Source: Spirochaetaceae bacterium
GTDB lineage: Bacteria > Spirochaetota > Spirochaetia > SZUA-6 > Bin103
NCBI GenBank assembly: GCA_028818385.1
Contig: JAPPNY010000125.1
Coordinates: 1-30,034, forward strand
Reading direction: 5' to 3'
DNA length: 30,034 nucleotides
The first letter of the stretch is position 1, and each line of letters begins with the position of its first letter. Below are positions 16,128 to 22,650 of the stretch, piece by piece. Both the position numbers and the translations under genes were made by a program. Under the pieces are notes generated by a model, which was not told where the DNA came from, did no database searches, and saw nothing but the letters and a program-made list of their open reading frames with translations.

Positions 16128-16668
16128 TCGTCCGGGAGAGCCCGGCGCCGGGACCGACGTCCGCAGCGGAGCGGCCGCCAGATTCCTGATCAAGCTGCTG
16201 TGGCTGGCGGTGCCGGCCGCGGTGCTGGCCGTGTTCTGGCTCATCGACTCGAACCGCGTCGTGAACATCGACATCTCGGTCTCTCCCGACCGGCTGCCGG
16301 GCAACGGCTTCGATCGCGCGCAGGTGCACATTCGGGTCAGCGATACCGATGGGGTGCCGCTGCCCGATCACGTGCTGGTCCTGTACGTGGACGGCTTCGG
16401 ACAGATGACGCGGCAGCGGGTGAAGACCGACCGCAACGGCGCGGCGGAGGCCGAGTACGCCGTCTACGCCGTCAGCCGCTTCAAGCCGCCCGGCGTGGAC
16501 ACGATCCGGGTGGCCGACACCTCGGTCGGCAAGGTGATCGGCGTGTTCGTCGAGCAGTCGGCGGAGGTCACGGTGGAGGACGCTCCGCGCCTGTCCCCGG
16601 AGGAGGTGCAGAAACGCATCTCCGGCGCCACCGATGCGAAGGCTTCGACGGAGAACGAGGAGGATTGA
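16111..16668 (+). CDS. Membrane-anchored Ig-like (Big_1/invasin-type) protein in the sugar-transporter operon
   Basis: This 185-residue protein starts at GTG 16111, within the 3' end of the MalG-type gene (17-nt overlap). Residues ~22-45 (AARFLIKLLWLAVPAAVLAV) form one transmembrane anchor after a short polar N-terminus. Residues ~52-152 form a predicted immunoglobulin-like strand series (VSPDRLPGNGFDRAQVHIRV, LPDHVLVLYVDG, then RQRVKTDRNGAAEAEYAVYA) resembling Big_1/invasin modules; it would sit outside the inner membrane. The tail is acidic (APRLSPEEVQKRISGATD, ending NEED). It is not a known transporter subunit. Coupling to the permeases suggests an accessory role, such as holding the binding protein near the channel, but that is speculation. 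A 59-nt piece of its 3' end recurs at 18860-18918. Confidence 0.65.
   Translation: MPSSSDRPGEPGAGTDVRSGAAARFLIKLLWLAVPAAVLAVFWLIDSNRVVNIDISVSPDRLPGNGFDRAQVHIRVSDTDGVPLPDHVLVLYVDGFGQMTRQRVKTDRNGAAEAEYAVYAVSRFKPPGVDTIRVADTSVGKVIGVFVEQSAEVTVEDAPRLSPEEVQKRISGATDAKASTENEED
16576..16634 (+). repeat. Left copy of 59-nt coding repeat flanking the DarTG block
   Basis: This segment inside the 3' end of the Ig-like gene matches 18860-18918 at 53 of 59 positions, and at 45 of 48 positions over 16587-16634. The copies are directly oriented and lie 2,284 nt apart. In both, the frame encodes RLSPEEVQ, K or R, then RISGAT. Most differences in the best-matching part are synonymous or conservative. Confidence 0.85.
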
Positions 16669-16712
16669 CTCCAGCACAAGCCGATGACAGCGTGTGCCTC
16701 GGCGTTGCAACC

Positions 16713-17023
16713 ATGGGAACGGTCACGGTTTCGGTGCGTCTTCCGGAGAGCGAGGCGGGGCGCATGGACCTCGCAGCACGGGAGATGGGGGTCGACCGTT
16801 CCACGTTCTTGACGCTGGCGGTAAGGAAAGGTGCTCAAGCGCTCAGGCTTGAACATATGCCTGCGACGCCCGACACGGAGAAGTGACCCTCTCCCGAGCT
16901 GCTGAAATGGCCGACCTCAGCCTGCGCCCCATGGTGCTCGAACTGCAGAATCACGGCATGGAGTTGAATTACGGAGTGAACGAGTTGGAAGAGGACCTGC
17001 AGGTTGAGAACACTTGGAACTGA
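16713..17023 (+). pseudogene. RHH + UPF0175-type antitoxin/regulator gene, frameshifted
   Basis: Two overlapping frames together encode one recognisable protein of about 103 residues. The first (ATG 16713, stop 16886) gives a ribbon-helix-helix domain: TVTVSVRLPESEAGRMDLAA, then GVDRSTFLTLAVRKGAQAL. The second, one base out of register and open from 16853, gives RHGEVTLSRAAEMADLSLRP and then ELNYGVNELEEDL. That is the UPF0175/HTH-type antitoxin pattern in which LSRAAE and LNYGV-x-x-L-x-x-D are characteristic. In intact relatives these parts are in one frame, so a base appears to be missing near 16854-16862. The reconstructed stop (17021-17023) overlaps the darT start at 17014. Relatives usually pair with PIN (DUF3368) toxins; here darT follows. 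It could be a decayed antitoxin, a former regulator of darTG, or an assembly error in an intact gene. Confidence 0.75.
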
Positions 17024-17649
17024 ACGCGCAAGAGGCGAGAGTCTTTCGGATCACGCACATTGCCAACGTCGGGTGGCTGCTCAAGAATGGTCTGCACTGT
17101 CGAAGTTCCGGCCATACGGATCCGGACTTCGTGACCATCGGGAATCCGGAATTGATAGAACGACGGGATTCGCGACGCGTACCCATTCCACCCGAAGGCA
17201 CGCTCTCGGACTACATTCCCTTCTACTTCACGCCACATTCGATGATGATGTACAATATCGCGACTGGCTACGGAGGCATAAGAAGATGCGCCAACTCCGA
17301 CATCGTGATCCTTGTGGCTCGGTTGCGGCACGTCGTCCAGCACGGTGCCTCCGTAGTGTTCACGGACCGGCACGCGTACCTGAGGACGGCGAGGTATTTC
17401 TCGTCCATGGATGATCTGGATGAAATCGACTGGGCGCTTCTGCAGGGCAGGGACTTCAAACGTGATCCGGACGATCCCGAGAAGACGGACCGCTATCAGG
17501 CTGAGGCACTCATTCATCGTTACTTGCCTGTGGAACACTTGGCAGGCATGGTGTGTCACGGAGAGAAGGAGATGAAACAACTTGAGCGAGACTTGAGAAT
17601 CGCTCATGCAAGGATCAAAGTTGCCGCAGTACCGAGCTGCTACTTCTGA
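17014..17649 (+). CDS. darT: DarT-type DNA ADP-ribosyltransferase toxin
   Basis: This 211-residue protein carries the DarT (former DUF4433) fold along its full length. DarT enzymes transfer ADP-ribose from NAD+ to bases in single-stranded DNA. Landmarks are FRITHIANVGWLLKNGLHC at residues 11-29, IGNPELIERR, then VPIPPEGTLSDYIPFYFTPH (arginines at 50-55 are candidates for the NAD-binding Arg), MYNIATGYGG, VVFTDRHAYLRTARYF, and YQAEALIHRYLPVEHLAG with Glu164 in the place of the catalytic glutamate. The only usable start is TTG 17014, since TGA lies just upstream in frame; the weak codon would restrain toxin synthesis. The stop overlaps the darG ATG by 1 nt. Length and motifs look intact, so the toxin is probably functional and dependent on DarG. 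Confidence 0.93.
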   Translation: MELNAQEARVFRITHIANVGWLLKNGLHCRSSGHTDPDFVTIGNPELIERRDSRRVPIPPEGTLSDYIPFYFTPHSMMMYNIATGYGGIRRCANSDIVILVARLRHVVQHGASVVFTDRHAYLRTARYFSSMDDLDEIDWALLQGRDFKRDPDDPEKTDRYQAEALIHRYLPVEHLAGMVCHGEKEMKQLERDLRIAHARIKVAAVPSCYF

Positions 17650-18734
17650 TGATCCGGCTGACACAGGGCAACTTGCTCGAAGCCGAGGTAGAGGCGGTCG
17701 TCAACACCGTCAATACTGTAGGGATCATGGGAAAAGGGATCGCTCTCATGTTCAAGGAGCGGTTTCCCAAGAATTACGATACGTACGTTCGTGGCTGCAA
17801 GAACGGAGAGCTCGAAGTCGGGAGGATGTTCGTTACGCGGAATGAGGAGCTCTTCGGGCCGAGGTGGATCATCAATTTCCCTACCAAGAAGGGATGGCGT
17901 GCCAATAGCAGACTGGAGTGGATCGAAGATGGTCTGCGGGATCTCGTCCGAACCATCGAGGAGAAGAGGATCAAGTCCATCGCGATTCCGCCCCTTGGGT
18001 GCGGCAATGGAGGTCTCGACTGGCACGACGTACGACCGCTGATCGAGGCTGCGATAGAAGGGATCGACGACCTCGAGGCAGTGGTCTACGAACCGACTGG
18101 AGAGTACCAGAACGTGGCGAAGCAGAGGGGTGTAGAGAAGCTGACACCGGCTCGGGCGCTGGTCGCGGAGATGGTGCGCCGCTACTGCGTGATGGGAATC
18201 GATTGCTCGATCCTCGAAGTGCAGAAGCTCGCGTGGTTTCTCGAGCGAGGCTGCACTTTGCTCGCGGCGGGAGGTCCGTTCAAGTTCGACTTCAAGGCTG
18301 ACAAATACGGTCCGTACTCCGACAGGCTTCGAATGTTGCTCGACAACTTGGACGGCAGCTACCTGCGGTGCGAAAGGAGGCTCGCCGACGCGCGCCCGCG
18401 GGATCTGATCTGGTTCAACGAGGCCAAGAAGGATCTTGTGGCGGACTACCTGAGTACCGGCGACGGTCATGCATACGCTAGCGTGTTGGAGTGGACTTCC
18501 GTGACCATTGATGGCTTCGAGTCGCCTCTTGGCATGGAGCTATTGGCGACCGTTGATTGGCTGATACAAGAGGAAGGTGTGGACCCGACGATCGCGGGGG
18601 TTCTGGAGGGGCTGCGCAATTGGCCGGCGGGTGCGAAGGCGGCCGAGCGCAAGGTGCGGATCCTCGATGGGCGACTGGTCGACGTCGCGCTGCATCAACT
18701 CTCCTCGCAAGCGGAAGAGAAGCCCTCGGTCTGA
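17649..18734 (+). CDS. darG: DarG-type macrodomain antitoxin (DNA ADP-ribosylglycohydrolase)
   Basis: This 361-residue partner of DarT removes ADP-ribose from DNA through an N-terminal macrodomain and also binds the toxin. Residues 1-~155 form the macrodomain: LTQGNLLEAEVEAVVNTVNT, then GIMGKGIALMFKERFP with the catalytic-loop Lys in MGKG, and the phosphate-binding IAIPPLGCGNGGLDW. Residues ~165-361 form the alpha-helical DarT-inhibiting region of full-length DarG proteins (EVQKLAWFLERG, KFDFKADKYGPYSDRL, LLATVDWLIQEE). ATG 17649 overlaps the darT stop (TGATG), so translation is coupled. No key residue is visibly lost. Known systems of this type act in phage defence. Confidence 0.93.
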   Translation: MIRLTQGNLLEAEVEAVVNTVNTVGIMGKGIALMFKERFPKNYDTYVRGCKNGELEVGRMFVTRNEELFGPRWIINFPTKKGWRANSRLEWIEDGLRDLVRTIEEKRIKSIAIPPLGCGNGGLDWHDVRPLIEAAIEGIDDLEAVVYEPTGEYQNVAKQRGVEKLTPARALVAEMVRRYCVMGIDCSILEVQKLAWFLERGCTLLAAGGPFKFDFKADKYGPYSDRLRMLLDNLDGSYLRCERRLADARPRDLIWFNEAKKDLVADYLSTGDGHAYASVLEWTSVTIDGFESPLGMELLATVDWLIQEEGVDPTIAGVLEGLRNWPAGAKAAERKVRILDGRLVDVALHQLSSQAEEKPSV

Positions 18735-18832
18735 CGGTTGGCTCCTTGAGAGTCTGCGGGGTGGTGGGGGTTGGCTGCGGACTCAAGTCGCTGTGCTGAT
18801 CCATCCCGGTGAGGAGAACGCTATGTTGCTGA

Positions 18833-18943
18833 CGTCTCGGCCGCTGCACTCATCCACCGGAGGAAGCCTCGCGCCTGTCCCCGGAAGAGGTACAGAGACG
18901 CATCTCCGGCGCCACCGAAGACAAAAGCGGCGACGACGATTGA
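18833..18943 (+). pseudogene. Remnant of a second copy of the Ig-like gene's 3' end
   Basis: An open stretch ending at TGA 18941-18943 encodes EEASRLSPEEVQRRISGATE and then a short acidic tail (DKSGDDD). This mirrors the end of the protein encoded at 16111-16668, including an acidic C-terminus and a stop at nearly the same distance. Upstream of about 18857 there is no further similarity and no SD, so it is a gene tail without a gene. The tail after the repeat differs from the left copy, which suggests the two copies come from distinct alleles or paralogues. Confidence 0.75.
18860..18918 (+). repeat. Right copy of 59-nt coding repeat flanking the DarTG block
   Basis: This is the direct repeat of 16576-16634. 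Together the copies bracket the RHH/UPF0175, darT and darG genes. Confidence 0.85.
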
Positions 18944-18969
18944 AGGCGTTCGAAACGCGGGTCGTGCTG

Positions 18970-19209
18970 TCAGACGCGGGCGATCTCGGCCTTGAGCGCG
19001 ACTATCTCGCTTTCGATCTCCACGTCGTCCCGCAGTTCGCGGTCGGCGCGCCGGTACCAGTAGCCGGCGTTGGAGCGATCGCCCTCCATCAGGTGGACGA
19101 TGCCGTGCGCCCAGCTCGCGAGCTGCGAAGAGTCTTTCTGCACGACGGTGTGAGCGGCCTGCCAGTCTCCGTCCTCGATCAACCGCACTGCATCGTCAAG
19201 AGTAGCCAT
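18970..19209 (-). CDS. Small conserved hypothetical protein (79 residues)
   Basis: The product is short, soluble and largely helical. The pattern DAVRLIEDGDWQAAHTVVQ, then SWAHGIVHLMEGDRSNAGYW and YRRADRE is one I associate with a widespread family of uncharacterised ~80-residue bacterial proteins. In these, an IExGDWxxAH helix is followed by an H-x-x-EGDxxNAxYWYRRA helix, reminiscent of a short TPR/Sel1-like helical pair. ATG 19209 (minus) has no obvious SD. It is convergent with the darG region and not clearly in an operon. No function is proposed. Confidence 0.7.
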   Translation of the reverse strand: MATLDDAVRLIEDGDWQAAHTVVQKDSSQLASWAHGIVHLMEGDRSNAGYWYRRADRELRDDVEIESEIVALKAEIARV

Positions 19210-19264
19210 GAGCCGATGCTACACGGTTTCGAGCGGCATCGAACACGCGCTAGTCCGGGGCCGG

Positions 19265-19678
19265 TTATCCGCGTGGCTCGCTTCCCTTGCCGTCGGGGAA
19301 CAGGTAACGGATCTCCAGCTCGACGTCCGCCACGTCGATGGGCGCTTCCTCCTGCACGTGAAGGGGGAGGTCGCGCGAACGCAGGCGGATGCCGACCGTG
19401 TTCGCTCCCCGATGCGCCAGCTCGGGCGCAGGCTCGTAGCAGAGCCACACCGGTGTCGCCATCTGACCGGGAGTCAGCGGGTTGGCGCAGGCGAGCTCGA
19501 CGCCGTTGAGCGTCACTTCGATCCGGTCCGTGACGCCGAAGTCGATCAGGTGCAACCAGAGCCGGCAACGCTCCAGACGGTCGGCGCCTCTGCTGAGGTC
19601 GTCGGCCACGCGCATGTCCAGCAGGAGTCGCTCCGGCCCGAGCCGCGCCGGGAGCGGCAGGATGACCAGATCGACCAC
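19265..19678 (-). CDS. C-terminal beta-rich domain protein, probably a truncated gene tail
   Basis: From GTG 19678 the frame gives 137 residues, but the same frame is open back to 19792 without any other start, so this may be the tail of a longer lost gene. The sequence (DLVILPLPARLGPERLLLDM, then RLWLHLIDFGVTDRIEVTLN, GANTVGIRLRSRDLPLHVQE and DVADVELEIRYLF) has the alternating hydrophobic pattern of a carbohydrate-binding or jelly-roll beta-sandwich. Such domains often end multi-domain glycosidase-like proteins. The opposite-strand dioxygenase gene starts at 19752, exactly where the rest would lie. No specific family is assigned; a real short protein cannot be excluded. Confidence 0.5.
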   Translation of the reverse strand: MVDLVILPLPARLGPERLLLDMRVADDLSRGADRLERCRLWLHLIDFGVTDRIEVTLNGVELACANPLTPGQMATPVWLCYEPAPELAHRGANTVGIRLRSRDLPLHVQEEAPIDVADVELEIRYLFPDGKGSEPRG

Positions 19679-19751
19679 ACCCTTCCTGGCCGCTTGCCTG
19701 CCGGACGCCAGGCGGGCATGGTGGGTCGCGGAGATCGCCGGGGCCGCACGA

Positions 19752-20993
19752 ATGATGACCGGAGAGACCGACGAGCCGAAGACGATTCTGGATCAGGGTT
19801 ATCTGATCGTGCGCGGCGCGATCGAGCGGGAGCGGCTGGAGCCGGTCCGCGCCACCGCCGAGCTGTTCCTGGAACGGGCGCGGGAGCGCTCGCGCGGCGA
19901 CCCGAACGTGGGCTGGGATGCGCACCGCGTGCCGCACCCCGGCCTCTACGACTTCATCGATCCGGACACGGCGGCGCTGTTCGATCCGCTGGTGTCCGAC
20001 CGCGTGCTGGACGTGAACCGCCGGCTCATGGCGGCGCCGGAGGTGGGGCTCAACACCGCGTCCCTGTTTACGGAGCCGGCCAGGCCGCTGAGCAAGATCT
20101 TCCAGTGGCACCGGGACTCGGTGCTGCGGCCGTCTTCCCCGCTGCCGCTGGGCGGCCTGCAGGCCGACTGCCAGGCCAACGCTCCGGGCGTCCTCTCGTG
20201 GAACATCGCCCTGCACGACGACGACTCGCTGTGGGTGGTGCCGGGAAGCAACCGGCGCGGCAACACCGCGGCCGAGCAGGAGGTGTTCGACCGCCCGGCG
20301 CAGCTCGCCGACGAACCGCTGCCGGGGGGGCGCCGCTGCGAGCTGGCCGCCGGCGATGCCGTGGTGTTCGATGCGGCGATGGTCCACTCCGGCAGCGCCG
20401 ACGCGGATCGCCGCCGGCGCACGTTCAACGTCGCATACCGGGAGTTCGGCGGTCCGGTGCTCGCGCACAGCCGCGCCACCTGCTGGAAACCGGATCTGTT
20501 CGAGCGGCTGGACCCGGAGACGGCTCGGTGCTTCGAGCGCTTCGAACGGTTGCTGCGCGACGAGCGAGATGAGATCGAGGCGGCCCTCCGGGCCGTCATC
20601 GAACGGGACGGGGCTGCGTTCCGGGAGCACCTGGCGCTCCTGCATCCCGGGCGGATGGGCCGCATGGTCTGCGTGGTGCAACTCCACAAGATCGCGCACG
20701 CGCTCTGGAAGCTCGCCGAGGTCGGCGCGGAAGCGCTGTCCGACGCGGACTATCAGAATGTGACCCTGGATCACGCCGGCAACCGGTGGCGCACCGCCGC
20801 GCTCCTGGAGCGCTTCACCGGGGCGGAGGTGAACCGCCTGAGGGACGGCTTCGCCGACCTCGACCGCAGGCTGCGCCCCGCCGGCCACCGGCCGGCGGCC
20901 GGCGGGCCCGCGGAGCCGACCGAGTACGAGCAGTACGAGATGCCGCGGGATTTCGACGTTGACGACTTCGTGGCGAGCTGGCCGCCCGCCTGA
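19752..20993 (+). CDS. Phytanoyl-CoA dioxygenase (PhyH)-like Fe(II)/2-oxoglutarate oxygenase
   Basis: This oxygenase has about 413 residues from ATG 19752 (19755 is equally possible; no clear SD). It would hydroxylate a small-molecule substrate using Fe(II), O2 and 2-oxoglutarate. The double-stranded beta-helix facial triad is visible as H120-x-D122 in KIFQWHRDSVL and the distal His212 in DAAMVHSGSAD, with arginine in RRRRTFNVAYREF for 2-oxoglutarate. WVVPGSNRRGN is the usual PhyH 'PGSH' loop with Asn for His. An extra C-terminal ~150 residues (FERFERLLRDERDEIEAALR through a final DFDVDDFVASW) goes beyond the family core. A longer in-frame reading from 19482 crosses the opposite-strand gene and is not used. 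Substrate unknown. Confidence 0.8.
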   Translation: MMTGETDEPKTILDQGYLIVRGAIERERLEPVRATAELFLERARERSRGDPNVGWDAHRVPHPGLYDFIDPDTAALFDPLVSDRVLDVNRRLMAAPEVGLNTASLFTEPARPLSKIFQWHRDSVLRPSSPLPLGGLQADCQANAPGVLSWNIALHDDDSLWVVPGSNRRGNTAAEQEVFDRPAQLADEPLPGGRRCELAAGDAVVFDAAMVHSGSADADRRRRTFNVAYREFGGPVLAHSRATCWKPDLFERLDPETARCFERFERLLRDERDEIEAALRAVIERDGAAFREHLALLHPGRMGRMVCVVQLHKIAHALWKLAEVGAEALSDADYQNVTLDHAGNRWRTAALLERFTGAEVNRLRDGFADLDRRLRPAGHRPAAGGPAEPTEYEQYEMPRDFDVDDFVASWPPA

Positions 20994-21014
20994 GGACGCT
21001 CGGCGCGGCAGCGA

Positions 21015-21033
21015 GCTACGGCGCGCTCAGCGC
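21015..21033. repeat. 19-nt copy of the epimerase gene's 3' end, distal side of the AAA/nuclease gene
   Basis: GCTACGGCGCGCTCA at 21015-21029 recurs exactly at 22632-22646, in the same orientation, and the match extends to 18 of 19 nt (21015-21033 and 22632-22650). On the minus strand both read TGAGCGCGCCGTAGC; at the 22.6-kb copy this spans the last codons and stop of the epimerase gene. Confidence 0.65.
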
Positions 21034-21043
21034 GTGACAGTCG

Positions 21044-22597
21044 TCACATGCCCCATACGTCCACGTGCAGCCCGCCGGCGGCGCGCTGCACGCGGAATAT
21101 CTTCTCCTCCCAGCTCCGGTTCTCCCGTTGATCGATCACGACCAGGTGCCCTGCCTCGGCCGCGCAGCGCTCCACGTACCCCGCCGTCTGCTTCACGCCT
21201 TCGTCGATCACGCTCTCCAGCCCGTCGCGTTCGCGCACCACCTTGCACTCCACCGCGAACTCCTGAACCCGCTCTGCCAACGGCCACACGATCAGCAGGT
21301 CCACCCGCCCGCTCCCCAGCGCGTACTCACGCTCGATGCGCCCGCCGCCGTTCACCACCCGTTGCAGATACGCCTGCAGCAGCAACTGCGGCCACGCCTC
21401 CTCGTACGCGAAGCGGTTCCTCCAGTGCTCGGAGTGGCGGCGGAAGAAGCCTTGGAACTCCTCCATCAGCAGCGCCGCGTCCAGACTGCCGGCCGCCTGC
21501 ACGAACGGCGCCGGGTCCTGCTCGAGCTCTTCCTGCACCACCCACGCCAGCTCGCGCGGTATCACCTCCGCGTAGATCGCGTTGGCGATGCGCACCGGCG
21601 CGCCCTGCGCCACCAGCCCCAGGTCGCGCGCGTACTCGACGTCGCGCCCGGAGGCGCGGCGCTCGCCGCCGCTCAGCATCGGCTCGATGACCCGCCGCAC
21701 GCGCTCCTCCCGGAGCTTGTCCGCCAGATAGTCCAGGTGCGTCACCCGGTTCACGATGAGGTTCTCGCGCACCGCGGCGATGTCGTTCGCGGTCACCGTG
21801 CGGGAACGATCCTCGCGCTGCGCCTTGTTCTTGAAGCACGCTCCGTGCGCCAGCGCATTCACCAGCCACGGCTGGCCGCGCGTCTGGGTCCACACCGCTT
21901 CCAGCGCCTCCGGCGCGAACGCCTGACTGGTCTCCTCGGTGTGCTGGCCCAGTAGCGCCAGCGTCTCTTTGCGCGAGAAGTCGCCCAGCCGCAGCGACTC
22001 CGCGGCGATGTTGAAGGGGCTGCCGGTGGCGCCCATGCGGTAGTCGCGCACGTCGCGCATGCCGCACAGGACCACGCTCTGCGGGAAGCGCTCCGGGCGC
22101 TTGGGGTAGCCGGCGCGGAGTTGCTGCAGCACGGACAACAGCGAATCGCCGGTGAGCGTGTCGATCTCGTCGATCAGCAGCACCAGCGGCCGCGGGGACG
22201 CCTGTGCCCAGCGCGACAGCGCCTCGCCCAGCGCCTCGTCCGCACCGGCGCGCGCCAGCGCGTCCTGCCAGATGTCGTCCAGGAAGCCGTCGTCCAGCGT
22301 CTCCCGCGCCTCCGATGCCAGCCTGAAGAGCACCGTGCGCATGGCCCGCTCTACGTCGTCGCGGGCGGTGCGGGCGGTTTCGACGGTGACGTATACGCAG
22401 TGGTAGCCCCGCTCGTTCAGCACGTCGGCCAAGGCTAGCAGCGCCGATGTCTTGCCGGTCTGCCGCGGCGCGTGCAGCACGAAGTACTTCTCGTCCCGAA
22501 CCAGGCCGAGCGCCTCGTCCAGATCGATCCTCGACAGCGGCGGGATGCAGTAGTGTGTATCGGGCTTGACCGGACCGGCGGTGTTGAACGAGCGCAT
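21044..22597 (-). CDS. AAA+ ATPase fused to a C-terminal PD-(D/E)XK nuclease-like domain
   Basis: The 517-residue product starts at ATG 22597 (minus), preceded by GAGGA with about 9-nt spacing. The longer in-frame reading runs through the epimerase gene and is a shadow. The ATPase shows Walker A at residues 43-51 (APRQTGKTS) and Walker B at 138-146 (LVLLIDEID), with later helices QPWLVNALAHGACFKN and LADKLREERVRRVIEPML. Residues ~425-517 form a PD-(D/E)XK-like domain with Asp433 in SGRVDLLIVW and Glu450-x-Lys452 in FAVECKVVRE. This architecture is common in environmental bacteria as a stand-alone gene of unknown role. Defence against foreign DNA, or a transposon-borne function, is plausible. 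It lies 35 nt after the epimerase stop and is flanked by a short direct repeat. Confidence 0.85.
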   Translation of the reverse strand: MRSFNTAGPVKPDTHYCIPPLSRIDLDEALGLVRDEKYFVLHAPRQTGKTSALLALADVLNERGYHCVYVTVETARTARDDVERAMRTVLFRLASEARETLDDGFLDDIWQDALARAGADEALGEALSRWAQASPRPLVLLIDEIDTLTGDSLLSVLQQLRAGYPKRPERFPQSVVLCGMRDVRDYRMGATGSPFNIAAESLRLGDFSRKETLALLGQHTEETSQAFAPEALEAVWTQTRGQPWLVNALAHGACFKNKAQREDRSRTVTANDIAAVRENLIVNRVTHLDYLADKLREERVRRVIEPMLSGGERRASGRDVEYARDLGLVAQGAPVRIANAIYAEVIPRELAWVVQEELEQDPAPFVQAAGSLDAALLMEEFQGFFRRHSEHWRNRFAYEEAWPQLLLQAYLQRVVNGGGRIEREYALGSGRVDLLIVWPLAERVQEFAVECKVVRERDGLESVIDEGVKQTAGYVERCAAEAGHLVVIDQRENRSWEEKIFRVQRAAGGLHVDVWGM

Positions 22598-22631
22598 GGT
22601 TTCGATCCTCGCTTGACTGAGCCTGCCCTCG

Positions 22632-22650
22632 GCTACGGCGCGCTCAACGC
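22632..22650. repeat. 19-nt repeat at the epimerase stop codon, proximal side of the AAA/nuclease gene
   Basis: This is the partner of 21015-21033. It includes the epimerase stop codon (22633-22635, minus strand) and its last codons (encoding ALSAP). Confidence 0.65.

Noticed and set aside
16907..17023. Separate 38-residue small gene before darT
   Set aside because: Its sequence is the C-terminal part of a UPF0175-type protein; the upstream half lies in the other frame, so it is part of the frameshifted antitoxin gene.
19179..20888. 569-codon minus-strand open frame opposite the PhyH-like gene
   Set aside because: No recognisable domain, and the + strand has the iron-binding H-x-D...H set in order.
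21030..21047. GTGAC/GTCAC inverted repeat between convergent PhyH-like and AAA genes
   Set aside because: It is only 5 bp with no T-run; too weak to call a terminator or operator.
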